From NCBI GenBank assembly GCA_941918925.1, contig OW799235.1:35453201-35517200 (forward strand): 64,000 bases of DNA, read 5' to 3'. Positions 46,000 through 58,485 of the stretch are shown piece by piece. The notes under the pieces were generated by a model, which did not search any database, was not told the DNA's origin, and saw only the letters and a program-made list of their open reading frames with translations. Positions within the stretch are counted from its first letter, which is position 1. Every line of letters begins with the position of its first letter. A program made the translations under genes and the position numbers. The DNA is from Phyto melanocephala (lineage: Eukaryota > Arthropoda > Insecta > Diptera > Rhinophoridae).

Positions 46000-46534
46000 A
46001 TATTGTTACGTTTATGCCTTTTATAAACGTTGGATTATTTCCTTTAAATAAACTTTAGAGTTCTTTTATTGCAATTAAAAGCACTTAAAATTAGTTATAA
46101 AATTAAGAGCACTTTATTTATTTAAATACACTCAGATATTGTTTTTATATCACTTTGCTTATTACACTTATGGTTATACACTTTTATTATCAAACTCACT
46201 TTGATACACACTTTACAAGCTCTATTGTAATACTGATCATGTTAGCTGTGTTGTTCGGCTATTTATAGTAACATAGTGGTGTTCGGTAACATTCGACAAA
46301 GTTCTCGTATGTACATTCTAGTACATTCGAAAACCGTTACATTTAAATTAAGACGTTAAGTAATATGCAGGAATAATAGAAGTGCCTAAAAGTATGCTAC
46401 ACATAATAACAAACATCATGTTCGAAAAACCAGCAAAATAAACTAATACAAATAAACTACATTAACTTAAACTACTACAACTAAAATAAATTATAATGTA
46501 AATAAGCTATTTAAAAATAAATCTGTAACAATAT
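46000..46534. mobile_element. solo LTR, Ty3/gypsy-like, ATAT target
   Basis: A 527-bp segment 46004..46530 starts TGTTACG and ends CTGTAACA (TG...CA with 6-bp inverted ends), flanked by ATAT on both sides. The same sequence recurs at 62092..63372. A 4-bp ATAT duplication is the known preference of the 17.6/297 group of insect gypsy elements. No internal retroviral-type genes are present, so it is a solo LTR left by recombination. Confidence 0.75.
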
Positions 46535-47107
46535 GTTCAACTAATTACATACTCAATTCATGCTCATACAATTTTTTATTACCAAAATATGTATGTATGC
46601 AATTACATACATATACAATTTTAATTATTGTTTCCAATGGGTTTCAATAAGACATGTTACTTATTAAATTTATCAAATAAAATAGATATAAACAAAATAT
46701 TCTATTTTGCTATTTTGTTACTGAAGTAATATTTTCGATCTTTTTGTAACTATACATCCTGGTATGTAAAAATTAGGTGTACCGATACCTTTCACTAATT
46801 TCAAACGTTAATTTATAGTTCTACGAACGTCGTAACGTAATTTTTAAGCAACTATGAAGTCAGAACTATTAAAACTATGTTCTTTTAGACGAAAATGTCT
46901 TAAAAATAGTTAAAAGTATTCAGACCTGGGACTTACTGTATTAAGTTTAGCGATAATGTAATAATTTTTGCAATGCTTTTTTTGCGCTATTCAGTGATAC
47001 TGCAAATCATACTAGTCTAAAAGAATTTTTCTAAATGTAAAGCTTTTATTTCAACAAGGAATCAAAATTTGGCTTAATATTATGTAGAGAATAACATCTA
47101 GCAAGCT
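46535..47107. other. AT-rich stretch without recognisable gene
   Basis: Nothing recognised. Confidence 0.45.
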
Positions 47108-47165
47108 ACCCCTTGCCCAAAAGTAAATATTTTGACATTGTCCCTTTTAGATCCAAGCCACAGAT
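47108..47165. mobile_element. fragment of the MITE found at 59109..59359
   Basis: CCAAAAGTAAATATTTTGAC, then ATTG, CCCTTTTAG and TCCAAGCCACAGA, is an inverse match to the left end of the 59109 element. The opposite end is missing. Confidence 0.55.
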
Positions 47166-49829
47166 TTAACTACCATCTTGTTATAAAAGTCATCACTTTA
47201 GCGAAAGTAAAAACGTTCTTCAAGCAGGATGCACTTCTAATAAAATTTGTTAATTTTGATTTCGAAAATTTTTTCTCAAGAAAAAAAAAATATTCAATAT
47301 CAATTCTGTTTTGTTGGAGTTCCTTAAGGAAAATGCCTCTAGTTCTTCTACTTGACCTCGAATGATTTTGTAACGGCAAATGTAACAAAAAAAACATGTT
47401 TCTTAGAGTTTCAACTTTAAACCTAAAATTCTGATTCTAATCTTTTAAATAAGGCATGCGTTTCAAAAATCGGATAATATTATTTTTCTTTATTACTACT
47501 GCGTCAAACTTTTAAAATAGTATTTTTTTTAATATGACAGAAATATACACACAAGTGTCATTTATATTTATCCACAAAAAACAAAACATAAATGTTATCG
47601 TTAATCAGCATATTTTTTTATTATTTAAATGTGGTTGTTCGAATAGGGAAAACAGGATATAAGGTTACAAAAAGAAAGAGATTTGATTCGAAAAAGAAAA
47701 AACATGAATTTTCGCTGACACCCTTTAAAAGTTGTGAGTGTCAGGCGAAAAGAGGACGGATGAACAACCCTACGTTCAAAGAGTTGATTTAATAATTTTA
47801 AAATTTAATTTTGTCTGCTATTTTACTTCACTTGTTTTACTAAATGTTTATTATTTATAATGTCATAAAAACAAAAGTTCATGATTGAATATAAAAAGTG
47901 TGTCAACTAGAGCGTCGGATATAAACTTTCATAACCGGATAAAATTTTGACAGTTTTCAAGTACAAACTAAGTGCTTTAATAAAATGGAGAAGTATTTGA
48001 ACAACGTTTAAATATTGTTAAAATTAAAGTTAAACATTTAACTCATTTAAAAAAATGTTTTCGTAAAATTCGTATTAATATAATGATGCTCCGGAATCCG
48101 GATAAATCCGGATCACTTGTTAGCGTACTCGATATTTTCTTATGTTTTAAGAAAAATTCAAGAGTCTCGATCTTATAATTTTCTTTAAACTATGTATTTA
48201 TGGCAACTATACAGCTCTTAAATATGTACTCGAAAACTATTTGAAAGCTAATTGAACGCGTAGAATAGTGAACTAAGTTTACCGTTCCATCGATATTGTA
48301 AAAGAATGTGCTCTTATGAATGTCTTTGTACTTGTTACTGTAAACAATTCTTTTACATAGCATTTTAATACATATACATAAATATGTTAACAAAGTGTGT
48401 TTTATTTTCTTTTATCGCACACCTAAGAAATATTTAGCAAAAGCTGAACTGCAAAGTAAACGCTTGAAGCAACCAAGTTTTAACGTTTGTAAGCATTTTT
48501 ATTCATTTATGTTCTTAAACACCCTCTCATTAAATGTTCGCTCCCACTTTATTATTTATTTTCTTCCTTTCGTGTTTCTTTTTTTCTTTCGTTGTTTTGT
48601 CATTTTTATTTTCTTTTCCTCGTGGCCTTAAGATATTATTGTTTACTTTAGGATGGATGACATTAGTGGCCCCTCTACACAGACAAGTTTGTTTTAGCAA
48701 ATATCCTTTCGAAATTCCTTAAACACAATTAATTTGATGTGAAGGCATTTAGTTGTTTTTGCTTTTGGGAATGTTGTTATTTGCTTTGTTTGTTGTTTAA
48801 CCTTGCTTTTATATAGTTTGTGTTGTTTATTTCATTTTGAATTTAACTTCTTTAATACTTAATGAATATTTGTGCTGAATACCATTTTTATTATATTTTT
48901 TTGTCTCTAGAGCTTAATTAACACTTTATTTACTTTCGGATTTACACATTGCATGTGTTATTTGGTTTTATGTATCAAGTGTAAAAAAACACGGTCCATT
49001 TACCCTTAAATTTCTTACAATAATTCTGTAGATAAAAAGAAAACAGCTGTTTGAGTTTCAATACAACTCAACTCGATTTAGATTATTTTTTTTCACGTTG
49101 CACTCTCAGTCTCTATTTTTTCCCTTTCTCTTTGTTATTATACTGTTATTTTGTTTGTCGGCAGGTGTTTTTATTTTCTATTTGGAATTATGCGTGTTTG
49201 AAGTACGAAGGCTGGCTAAAAAGAAATTTGTGACCTAATTCTTGTTATACAAAAATTTTTGTAGAATTTCTTATTCGTTGAAATCTTTTAGATGAATATT
49301 GAACTTTTTCCATAATTTTCAATAAACCGTCCATTTTTAAAAATATATTGCTTCTGATTTCTTCGATATTTCCGATATTAATTTATTATATTTTGCCGAT
49401 ATAGTATGTGTAAGTTAAAGGAGAATGTCTTAATGTTTATTATACAGTGGACATATTTTTGTTTGTCTGAAAGAATATTTAACCAATTGAAAATTATAGT
49501 GGGTCCAATACCTAGATTGTGAAAATATGGAAGTTATTTGTAAATGTAAATAACGAAAAGTAATTTGTTGTTTCTAGTACAATTTCCTCTTCTAATGTTA
49601 AAATTCCTCTGATTTTTTAGTCAACTAAACTTGTTGTCAGTTGCAAGTTCGACGTACAGACAGATATGCTTTTACAAATGCCAATTATCTGTCAACAACT
49701 GACTTATTTACTTATTGCAAAAATTTGACTTTGCTGGTCGGTTTTAGTTTTGAAAATTTTTTTTTCATTGAATTAAAAAAACTATTTAAAATTACGGTTT
49801 GTAATTTTTTAAGTCTTTCGGCATAATAA
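47166..49829. other. long stretch without recognisable gene
   Basis: Several 60-78 codon frames (for example 47132..47397, 48395..48722, 49641..49826) show no family motif, no splice context and biased low-complexity composition. The bases 48090..48115 contain repeated ATCCGGAT palindromes. I see no RNA gene. Confidence 0.4.
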
Positions 49830-51130
49830 TAAAGAATGAGATCGATAAAACCCTAACACGAATAAAACGCAATAACTTTGAAACGAATTAATCCATTTTA
49901 ATGAAAATAGCGTGGTTTAACAATAAAATAACAGTAAATTAAAATATTAATGCTTTTTGTAAAAATTCAGCTTTTTTTGATGAACTGTTTCACCTTTTCC
50001 GGAATTGAGACCATGAGGGTTTTGATGGTATCCTTAATAACTTTATTGCTGGAATAAGACCATTTCTGGGAAAAAATTTTAGTAGTATTAGCAACTTGTT
50101 TTGTATCCTTCAGCACTCTTTTGACTAAAGCCCAGTAACGTTCGATGGGCCTTAGTTCTGGACAATTATGTGGATTTGCTTCTTTTGGCACTACCACTAT
50201 ATTATTTGTTTCATACCATTCTGCTGCAGATTTACTATAATGACACGACGCTAGGTCGGGCCAAAAATATGTTGACTTATTGTGTTTTCGTATGAATGGA
50301 AGCAACCTCTTCTGCAAGCACTCCTTGATGTAAATATCAGTGTTGATAGTCCCAGTAGTAATAAATTTACTGCTTCTTTCTCCGCACGTGCATATAGCTT
50401 GCCAAACTAAGTACTTATTTGGAAACTTTGTCTTTTTTTGGAACTTAAATTGGTCATCGACATTACCTCTTCCATCGGCCACATAATAACTTCGCCCTGG
50501 GAGCTGAGAAAAGTCGGCAAGAACGTAAGTCTCATCATCCATAATACAACACTCATATTTGTTGATAAAATTTCTAAGCAGTTCTTTGGCACGACTTTTT
50601 GCATCCAAGTTTTTCTTCGAATTTCTGTCTGGTACTTTCTGAACCTTGTAGGACTTAAGGCCTTCATATCTTTTAACCTTCCTTACAAAAAAATCGGAAC
50701 AGTTTGCTTTTAAGGCGGCTTTACGGTTTAAGAGGTTGGGATTTTGGTTTAGAAGACTAACAATCTTTGAAGCTAACTGTGGGTCAGTTATACCTTTTTA
50801 GCTCCACTTCCAGCTTTCCTTTTAATACTACGACGTTCGTTATACACTTTTATCACACGCGAAACTGTTTGTCGTGACACCTTTATCTCATTTGCAATAG
50901 ATTTGTAAGTACGACTGGGATTTTTTAAAAAAATTGTTATTATTTTTTCACGCACTTTTTCTTCGGAATCCATTTTCAAACAAACTAATAATCCGATTAT
51001 GCTATTATTTTGTACACATAATTTGACAAGTTTTTAAATGCAAACTTGATCATAAACAGTTATATTTTTTGTGCATGAAGAAAGGTGGAATTAAAAATGT
51101 GTGTTAAGGTTTCACTGATCTCATTCTTTA
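49830..51130 (-). mobile_element. nearly intact DD37E Tc1/mariner element
   Basis: Terminal inverted repeats: AAGAATGAGATCGATAAAAC at 49832 and, in reverse from 51128, AAGAATGAGATCAGTGAAAC, about 30 bp each with TAACAC shared further in. TA flanks at 49830..49831 and 51129..51130. Element length 1297 bp, a normal size. It contains one transposase gene on the minus strand with a single frameshift. Fragments of the same lineage lie at 1..345 and 27857..28171. Confidence 0.85.
49967..50979 (-). pseudogene. DD37E transposase with one frameshift
   Basis: The start ATG at 50979 opens MKMDSEEKVREKIITIFLKN, a first helix-turn-helix (ANEIKVSRQTVSRVIKVYN) and the basic GSG hinge (RRSIKRKAGSGAKK). A one-base change in an A run near 50800 shifts the frame; from there it is open to the stop at 49967, about 337 codons in all. 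Catalytic residues: Asp in CCIMDDETYVLADF, Asp in FWPDLASCHYS, and Glu in LRPIERYWALVKRVL. I count 37 residues between the last two, so DD37E, known from mosquito ITmD37E and TRT elements. The protein would bind the ends and move the element by cut and paste. All three catalytic residues are kept. It is the least damaged transposase in the window. Confidence 0.85.
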
Positions 51131-51269
51131 GCTGCGAAACTTTTTGGGACTTTAAAACATTTTCAAAGGTTTACTATTCTATCGTTTCAATTGCATGAAT
51201 CCAATAATTTCTAAAGCAAATAGTATAGATTATGACCAACAGCAATATCAGAGATTTCATGTAGATGCT

Positions 51270-51368
51270 TCAAAATATATATATATAAAATAATATATAA
51301 AAAATAATATATAAAAAATAATATATAAAAAATAATATATAAAAAATAATAATATAATATTATATTAT
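51270..51368. repeat. AT minisatellite, 15-bp unit
   Basis: The unit AATAATATATAAAAA is repeated about five times after an AT run. Confidence 0.8.
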
Positions 51369-51419
51369 CGGTTAAAAGAACAATTTGTGGTATTTACTAT
51401 TTGAAAATTAATTTGGGCC

Positions 51420-52010
51420 ACTTATTCGAGCATAGCTACTCGCGAATAAAAGCTTTCAAAGCGTCAATCGTAGGTGACTTATTCCCGAAGACCTGAGTCT
51501 AAAGATATGATATCGCACGATCTAGGTGGCGAATTTTCCGTAGCGAAACGTGAAATTAAATGCTCACCAAAATGATTTCTCCACAAGTCCATTGTATCAA
51601 GCGGTGTATGGCTCGTAGCGACCAACGTCTTGTTGAAAGCATAACTTAAGAGAATTTCAAAAAGCACAAAGTCTGTTAGCATGTGCGATAACGGTTAAAA
51701 TTGACGCTAACATCCTAATTTACCTAATTTTTGAAGAAATATGGAGCAATGATTCCACCAGCACATAAACCACACCATACATACCGTTGATTTAAATGAA
51801 TATAACGGCAGCTCTTAATACTCTTCGGGTTGCACATCAGCTCAAATACGGCAATTTCGTTTATAAACGTATCCATTGAAGCAGAAATGGGCTTCAGCAT
51901 TGAACGAATTTTCACGATAAAATACCGGAACCCGGTTTTTCGTAATACAGTTGAATAATTTAGAGACGCTCTTGCGGTTTGAGTCTTTCCATGATGACTT
52001 GCCAAGCGAT
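51420..52010 (-). pseudogene. decayed mariner transposase
   Basis: Minus strand: VWCGLCAGGIIAPYFFKN near 51770 (the WCG/GIIGPYF block), an upstream region with KIRSMLKPISASMDTFINEI where the first catalytic block should be (decayed), then in other frames FGEHLISRFATENSPPRSCD (before the third aspartate). The QQDG block is unreadable. No clear ends. A typical old mariner copy of about 0.6 kb. Confidence 0.6.
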
Positions 52011-52384
52011 ACTGAACAAAAATGACAAAGTAGTTTGATATATTTAACTCATGAGTAATCTGTCAAAAAATTATATTGAGATTAAACATCATCCAATATA
52101 AGTTGTTTGTAAAGCAGATTTGCACTGGCTTAATCTTTGACTTTGTTAATTCAACTCGTCTCATCATGTAGGCTCATACCTTTTTGTTGTGCGTGATCAT
52201 GTTCGTACAACGTACAGTGTAAACAAAAAACTTATTTTATACATTCGTAAACGTTAATATGCATACGAAATATATTACATCTACAATCCACACATTTTTT
52301 ACCATCATGTACAACACAACCTGCTTTTGTTGATTTTTAATACAATTTTGTTAAAGCAATCTCAATAAAAAACAGAGGCGTACT
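52011..52384. other. AT-rich stretch without recognisable gene
   Basis: Nothing recognised. Confidence 0.45.
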
Positions 52385-52642
52385 TGGTTTTTTGTTCATA
52401 TTTTCAGTAGCAAATCTGATAAATTATTACCACATACGAGTCCGTGGGATATGTGGGGACTTACAAAAAAAAGTTTATTTTAACGCTCACATGGTTAGAA
52501 AGACGAACGAACATAGTTAGATCCACTACCCTTTTTTGAAGATTCAGAATACCTTATGGGGTCACAAATAAATACTGTAGAAATTGCAAACGTAATGATA
52601 AATTTATATATATAATTCTACACTCTTGTGTGAAGGGTATAA
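52385..52642 (+). mobile_element. diverged DINE-1/mini-me 3' end
   Basis: TTATGGGGTCACAAATAAAT, GTAATGATAAATTTATATAT and the closing GTGTGAAGGGTATAAAAA follow the order of the 3' third of the reference copy at 43222..44045. The GTCY block is decayed (AGACGAACGAACATAG). The 5' part is missing. Confidence 0.6.
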
Positions 52643-52678
52643 AAATGGTCATTCAGAAAAGCCTTAATTTCTGCCTGG

Positions 52679-53716
52679 GTAAGTATTAGGGTGATCGACT
52701 CGGTTTAACAACCGGTGGAAACCCCGGTTTTTTCCTCTTTCAGCTGGCGGTTTTTTTTAATGTTGATTTTTCGAATATCGAATACACCGGTTTTTTTCTC
52801 CAAAAAAGGCAGTTTTCTTTAAATTTAATTTTCATATAGTACGCGAAAAGTTTCTAAAAATCAAAATAAAAACTATAAATATTCTTCCATAATATTGTAA
52901 GAAATTTATTTGTTGTTTAAAAAACAAATGTAAAATAATAAAAATAATTGAGCTTTAATATTATTTTTAATAGGATATAAACCTAACGTTAAAAGTTAAA
53001 GGTAATTAAAGCATAAACTTAGCTGATCGATCACTTTTAGGTAAAAAGTGTAGTTACAATAAATTCTCCTTCCAGATCCTAATTTTAATTAATGACATTG
53101 AGTGTCTGTCAACTTAAATTTCAATTAAACCATCGAACAAACTAGTTTATGTCTATATTTGTATGTCTGCCAGGGGTATAAGAAAGAATTTTTAAAATGA
53201 AATTTTCAAGATTTTCTTCCTAGCCTTTAAAATGTATTTCAAATTATAGAAATCATTTCAAACAAAATACGTTAGTGCATATTAGTTTTAAAGATTTAAT
53301 TAACATTTAAAAAATGTACAAAAGGAGATACAAAAAATTATAACAGCTTTATAAAAAGTCTTATTTATTTATGTATTAATTTATTGCATTTATTTATTTT
53401 ACTTGTAAAGAGTACCTTTTGTTCTTAAATTCAACTATTTAAAACCAAATTATTCAACTGCATTCATATCAGTTATTGTGCAGCCAAACGTATATAAACT
53501 GTAAACATTTCATATTTAGATATAATTTTTATTATAATCTTTTTGAACAATATTTTTTAATTTTTTCTTTAAATATTATATTTTATATATTCAAACCGGT
53601 TAACCGGTTTTTTCTTAATTTTCAAAATAGCAACCGTTTTTTTTTAATTCTAAATTTCAAACTATTTTAAAACCGGTTTCTTAAAACAGTCGATAATCGA
53701 TCACCCTAGTAAGTAT
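52679..53716. mobile_element. 1.0-kb hAT-like element with CCGGTTTTTT repeats
   Basis: The insert 52687..53708 begins TAGGGTGATCGA and ends TCGATCACCCTA (perfect 12 bp), flanked by GTAAGTAT on both sides (52679..52686, 53709..53716), an 8-bp duplication. Below both ends the word ACCGGTTTTTT recurs in both orientations (52711, 52732, 52785, 53595, 53605, 53670). No transposase frame is present, so it is non-autonomous. Confidence 0.85.
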
Positions 53717-55639
53717 ACTTTTCAGATTAGCCTCGCATGAGTGTGTATCACCTGTGTGTATGTGTGTAGAGTAATTGCTTTACTGCTCACCTTTCATTTT
53801 GTTCCACTCATTATTCCATTACAATCCCAATGACATGCCACTTATGGCCTACCTCGCTTGCATCCAACCATTTATCGAAATATGTAAGTTAGCAACACCA
53901 TGAAAGTTATTTTAGTTGTTTAAATTCGTATGAATATTTCTATATTTGTTGTTGGCTGGTTCAGCTGGTGCACTGTGTGCTTTGTTTTAGTGAAAGAGAC
54001 CGTGACCAGTTTGATTTTCTATCCATTTATCCATATTGTTCTTCTTTTACACCATTCTCTACTCTTCGTACCAATAGTTTTTTGTTTTCCATTCACAGTT
54101 TTATTTGTTTCATAAAGTTCCACCACTGAGTTGCATGGCTGGCTACTTTTTGTCTATGATCTTTTTAATTCTCGGTGGGCTTGAACTTTAGCGCATTTGC
54201 CTTTTTTTCTTTTCTCCATCATTCTTTTCGTTTTTTTTTCCTTTTTCATTTGAACATTTTAATGATTACTATTGTAATTTTCATCAAATGATTTATGAAG
54301 TGGAGTTGCCAACAGTTATTGATGTTGTTGCACATTTAAACTCTTATAATTATGAGTATTTCACAAAAAGTTGTGTTATAATTATCCGAGAAGTGCAATC
54401 GATTGGAGTTTGTTTGTTTGTCGTGTGGTGAGACTATATTTTTGTATTCTTTGATCTTTAATTGTGTATCCATTCATGGAATTTAATTAACTTAAATTAC
54501 ATGTTAAACTGTTACATTTCAAGTTATTATTTATTCGGTATGTGTTAAGAGTTCATCTTTACGATGGGAAAAAAAGGCCAAAGAGTTATTAATTAAAAAT
54601 AGTCAGATTATCATAAACATATTAAGATGTTTTTTAAGTTGAAGAAAGACATACATAAGTAGATAAATAAAACTGGTCGCCTTTAAAAAAATATGTTGAT
54701 TATAGAGATTTTAACGCGCTATACTCAAATCCGTTCTTAGTTTCTTTCTAACGGGCTCTTTTATGGTCATGCCTAATATTTCGCCCCAAATAAGGTAGTT
54801 CAGCTTATACATTTCATCATAATATGAAAATAAAATATTAACGCCTCTTATTTCTAAATAATTCTCACACGCTTGAAGTTATAAAAAGTCAGCTGACTTA
54901 AAGAAAATTGTATTTTATAACCATTTGGAGTTCTCGAGTTATGTATCAGCATAACGGCCTTATTTTAAATATTATTTCAGATATTAGGCATGCCCACAAA
55001 AAATCTGAGTCTGATAGAAAAAAAAACTGAAAGCGGATTTGAATTAAGCGTGTAATATAATCCACATATTTTTGTTTAAAGGCGAGACTATCTTCTGTTT
55101 TTTGCAGACCAGCGCAATTAGTCTTATTGTAAGTGGCGTTGTCGTTTTCCTGTCAAGGTATTTTACATTGTCGTAAAAAAATACAACGACACTAAGGCTG
55201 AGTATAAGTATGTTTATTCGAACTTTTTTCATGCCTTACAGCCTTCTGAGTATGAAAAATTATGAATGTTGAATCATTTTTATTTAAAACCCAAACTTAG
55301 TTTCATTTCAATTAAGATTGTACTGTGCTATTTTTTGCACAGGGTGTTTTAGTGTCCGAAACTGTGAAACACTTGTCAGATTTGGAAACTCTATTATTTT
55401 AATCTTGATACATAGGCTTTTGCCAGAACATTTAAAAAATGTTTGTTGTAAAAATTAATATTTCAGTTCGAAAATCCATAGCAAAGGATAATTTATAAGT
55501 TATTTTTCATCCATCCATTCATCAAAAAAATACTGTTTGGTGCTTTTTATGAACAAATTGAAACATTGATCTTTACATTTTTAAAAGGCCGTGAAAAATG
55601 TTGCCGTCAACGGTTAAAGGAAAATTTCACCATTTGGAT
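53717..55639. other. long stretch without recognisable gene
   Basis: AT-rich. A 13-bp inverted word (ATGCCTAATATTT near 54769, AAATATTAGGCAT-like near 54980) may be a small MITE. No gene recognised. Confidence 0.4.
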
Positions 55640-55900
55640 GGGATTTTTGCTAAAAATTGGTATTGACAATACACCATATAGCATTAAATTTCTTACCAAG
55701 ATTGTGCGATTTAACGACTTTTGCTTAATTGTTATGGGGTTACGTGAAGTCATTGGTTAATGTGAACAAACCAGCTGTTTAGAAAATTAAGCGTACTTTT
55801 ACCGAGATAAAACCTAAAATACTTAAAAATATTGTTGAAAATTACACTGCCAACCGAGCCAGCCACAATTCTCATATGCCTAGAATCATACCCACCCAAA
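55640..55900 (+). pseudogene. mariner C-terminal fragment
   Basis: In one frame: PRLCDLTTFA, stop, LLWGYVKSLVNVNKPAV, stop, KIKRTFTEIKPKILKNIVEN. This is the third-aspartate block (CDLTTxxYxLWGY) and C-terminal helix of a mariner transposase, with Asp replaced at the last catalytic position (LTTFA). It abuts the mariner at 55921. Confidence 0.6.
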
Positions 55901-55918
55901 CAAATTGGCATTTAAAAA

Positions 55919-57238
55919 TAAAGGGTTTTTCGACAGGCACGCTACAAAAGTAGACAGATAGGGACAGCAAACGACGCTATATTGTTTGCCGCTCTTTTGA
56001 CATTTCTCTTCAGTAAGGTTTGCCATTTCATGATAGAAAGATATACGAGCCAACAACGAGTCGAAATTATTAAAATTTACTACCGAAATTCGGAGTCAGT
56101 GGCCTCAACGTTAAGAGCGCAACGTCCAATTTATGATCGTCATAATTTTCCTACCAGATCAACAATTGAGCGTCTAGTAGAAAAATTTTAATCTACAGGC
56201 ACAGTACAACATGTTCCCGTGCCAGTGAGACAAAGAAGTGCCCGTAGTGTCGAGAATATTGCTGCTGCTGAGGCTTCAGTTGAACAAAGCCCAAATGTGT
56301 CTCTCACACGTCGTTCTCAAGCGTTGTGCATATCTGTGACGTCATTGTGGCGAATTTTGCGAAAGATCCTGGCCTACATCCTTACAAGATCAAATTGACG
56401 CAAGAACTGAAGCCGCTTGACCACCAGGAGCGTCGTATGTTCGTGAATTGGGCTGAGCAACAACTTGAAAATGATTAGAATTTTCATCGAAAAATCATCT
56501 TCAGCGATGAGGCTCATTTCTGGCTGAATGGCTTCGTCAATAAGCAAAATATGCGTTATTGGTCAGACAGCAATCCACACGTATTCAATGAGTCTTCATT
56601 GCAACCCGAAAAAATTATGGTTTGGTGCGGTTTATGGGCCGGCAGCGTTATTGGGCCGTACTTCTTCTGTGATGATCAAGACCGGCACGTTACTGTAAAT
56701 GGGAAGCGCTACCGTTCAATGATAACAGAATATTTTTGGCCACAATTAGATGATTTGGACTTGAAGGACATGTGGTTCCAACAGGACGGCGCCACAAGCC
56801 ACACAGCGAATGTCACAATCAATTTATTGGAAACCAAGTTTGGAGAACGTGTTATTTCACGAAATGGTCCAGTCGATTGGCCGAAATGGTCCAGTCGATT
56901 GGTCGTGCGATTTGACGCCGTTAGACTATTTCCTGTGGGGCTACGTCTAGTCTATGGTCTATGCCAACAAGCCAGCGACGATTGATGAACTTCGTACGAA
57001 TATCGAACGTGAAATTGCAGCAGTATCGCCCGATTTATGCTTGAAAACCATCGAAAATTGGGTTCAGCGTGTGGACTTTTGCAAGCGTGCCCGTGGTGGC
57101 CATGCAAAAAAAAATCGAGTTCCATACATAATGGCATCGAACGTACTTTCACAGGAATAAAGAATATCATTGATATCCAAAACCGTTTTTGTTTTATTTA
57201 AAAAATCTTTTGTAGTGCTCTCATTAAAAAACCCGATA
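55919..57238 (+). mobile_element. full-length mariner element with broken transposase
   Basis: Ends: AAGGGTTTTTCGACAGGCAC left and, in reverse, TCGGGTTTTTTAATGAGAGC right, both followed by a run to CTACAAAAG (31 bp, imperfect), with TA flanks. Element 55921..57236, 1316 bp, a normal mariner length. Confidence 0.8.
56030..57131 (+). pseudogene. mariner transposase, full length with point lesions
   Basis: Starts MIERYTSQQRVEIIKIYYRN at 56030. Visible in order: helix-turn-helix, LTRRSQALCISVTSLWRILR (linker region), KIIFSDEAHFWLNGFVNKQN with first Asp, MVWCGLWAGSVIGPYFFCDD, VNGKRYRSMITEYFWP, MWFQQDGATSHTA with second Asp, VRFDAVRLFPVGLRL as the shifted third block, then KPATIDELRTNIEREIAAVS and RVDFCKRARGGHAK. 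Lesions: a stop after LVEKF (56189), a lost base near 56365, a stop at 56476, a 22-bp tandem duplication (56861..56904) that shifts frame before the third Asp, and an extra A in a run near 57108. The third block read in the restored frame has the mariner DLTPLDYFLWG pattern. Confidence 0.8.
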
Positions 57239-58242
57239 CTAAAATGGTAGCAGGACATTATTATAATATTAAATATTTTTCCAAACAATAGCCTTTTTGC
57301 ATTTATAAAAATTACACGATATTTAACTGTTTCTATCGTTTGCCATTAACGTTAATTATTTCCGTTTAGCCTATTAGACAAGAAACCCCAAATTATATCA
57401 TTCACAAAAATCCGTCTACTTCCGTGTGTAATTAATCATCTTTAAGCTTATAAAATGACTGAAATGAGTCATAAAAATGTTGAAAAGAAAGAAAAATTAA
57501 TTTCAGTTAGCAACAGAAGATAATCTTTAAAAGAAATTTTACGACAATAAGAATATTGTAGGATGATTGCACAATACATTAACTAAAATTTAATCTCTAT
57601 ATTTAAATATGGCAGATTGTAATGCATCTCTCTGTCTTCCCTTAATTTCTTTTCTTTTTTAGATTTTTTTTAAGTGTGTTTAAAAAGAATACAAAACAAA
57701 AGAACTAAATATGTTAAGAGACGGTGACACATCTGTCACTACCACAAATCACTGATATGGAAAAAAAGAAGCTCCTTTGTAATATACATACATACATACT
57801 TAAGTAGGTGGTACATAGTTGAGTGCTCTGGTACACAAAACAAACAAACAAAAAAATTAAAGGAGCAGGACAAATCATTTTATTTTTATAAATTTGGATA
57901 TCGCACGAGCTTGGACAGACAAAAAAAAAAAGTATTTTTTTATTTCTTTTGTTTTATTACATATTTACATTAACTAATTATAAAAATTCTGGCACGTGTT
58001 CCACTCTTTAGACATCTCTTTAAGAGAAACATTAATATACAAACATACATACATGCATACGTTACAGTAGAGTGTTTAAGGATGTAAGTTGAGAGAAACA
58101 ATTAGAAAATAATTTGTGTTGTTCTTAACTTAATACTGTGTCTTAATTAATACTGTTCACATTATCCAAAATGTGAAAAAGAAATAATTTGTAAAAGTTT
58201 AGGTTTTCTTGACTCGTAAGTGCGCATTTTAAGCGAAAAATA
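57239..58242. other. stretch without recognisable gene
   Basis: AT-rich, with a CATA microsatellite near 57785..57800 and 58043..58060. Nothing else recognised. Confidence 0.45.
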
Positions 58243-58485
58243 CTGTATCGGACTCCTACTTATTAATTAACTTTGCAACGACATGAAAAATAACATGAAC
58301 ATGCACATGCATGTAACCTTATTGCTTTAAATAATAAAAAAAATTACTTACAACGAGAAAATTTGCTTTAAATATTTGGTGGTTTTCGTTCTGTAAACTT
58401 GTTGTGGACGATTTTCGCGAGTTACCTACCAAATGGCAGGAAATAAATAATCAGTACATTTTAAAGAGAAAATAATAGGTGATAG

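Noticed and set aside
49967..50979. two separate genes on the minus strand (HTH protein and nuclease)
   Set aside because: They are one transposase split by a single-base change in an A run; both lie inside one pair of terminal repeats.
54766..54996. possible MITE with 13-bp inverted word
   Set aside because: Arms are short for an AT-rich window and flanks show no duplication.
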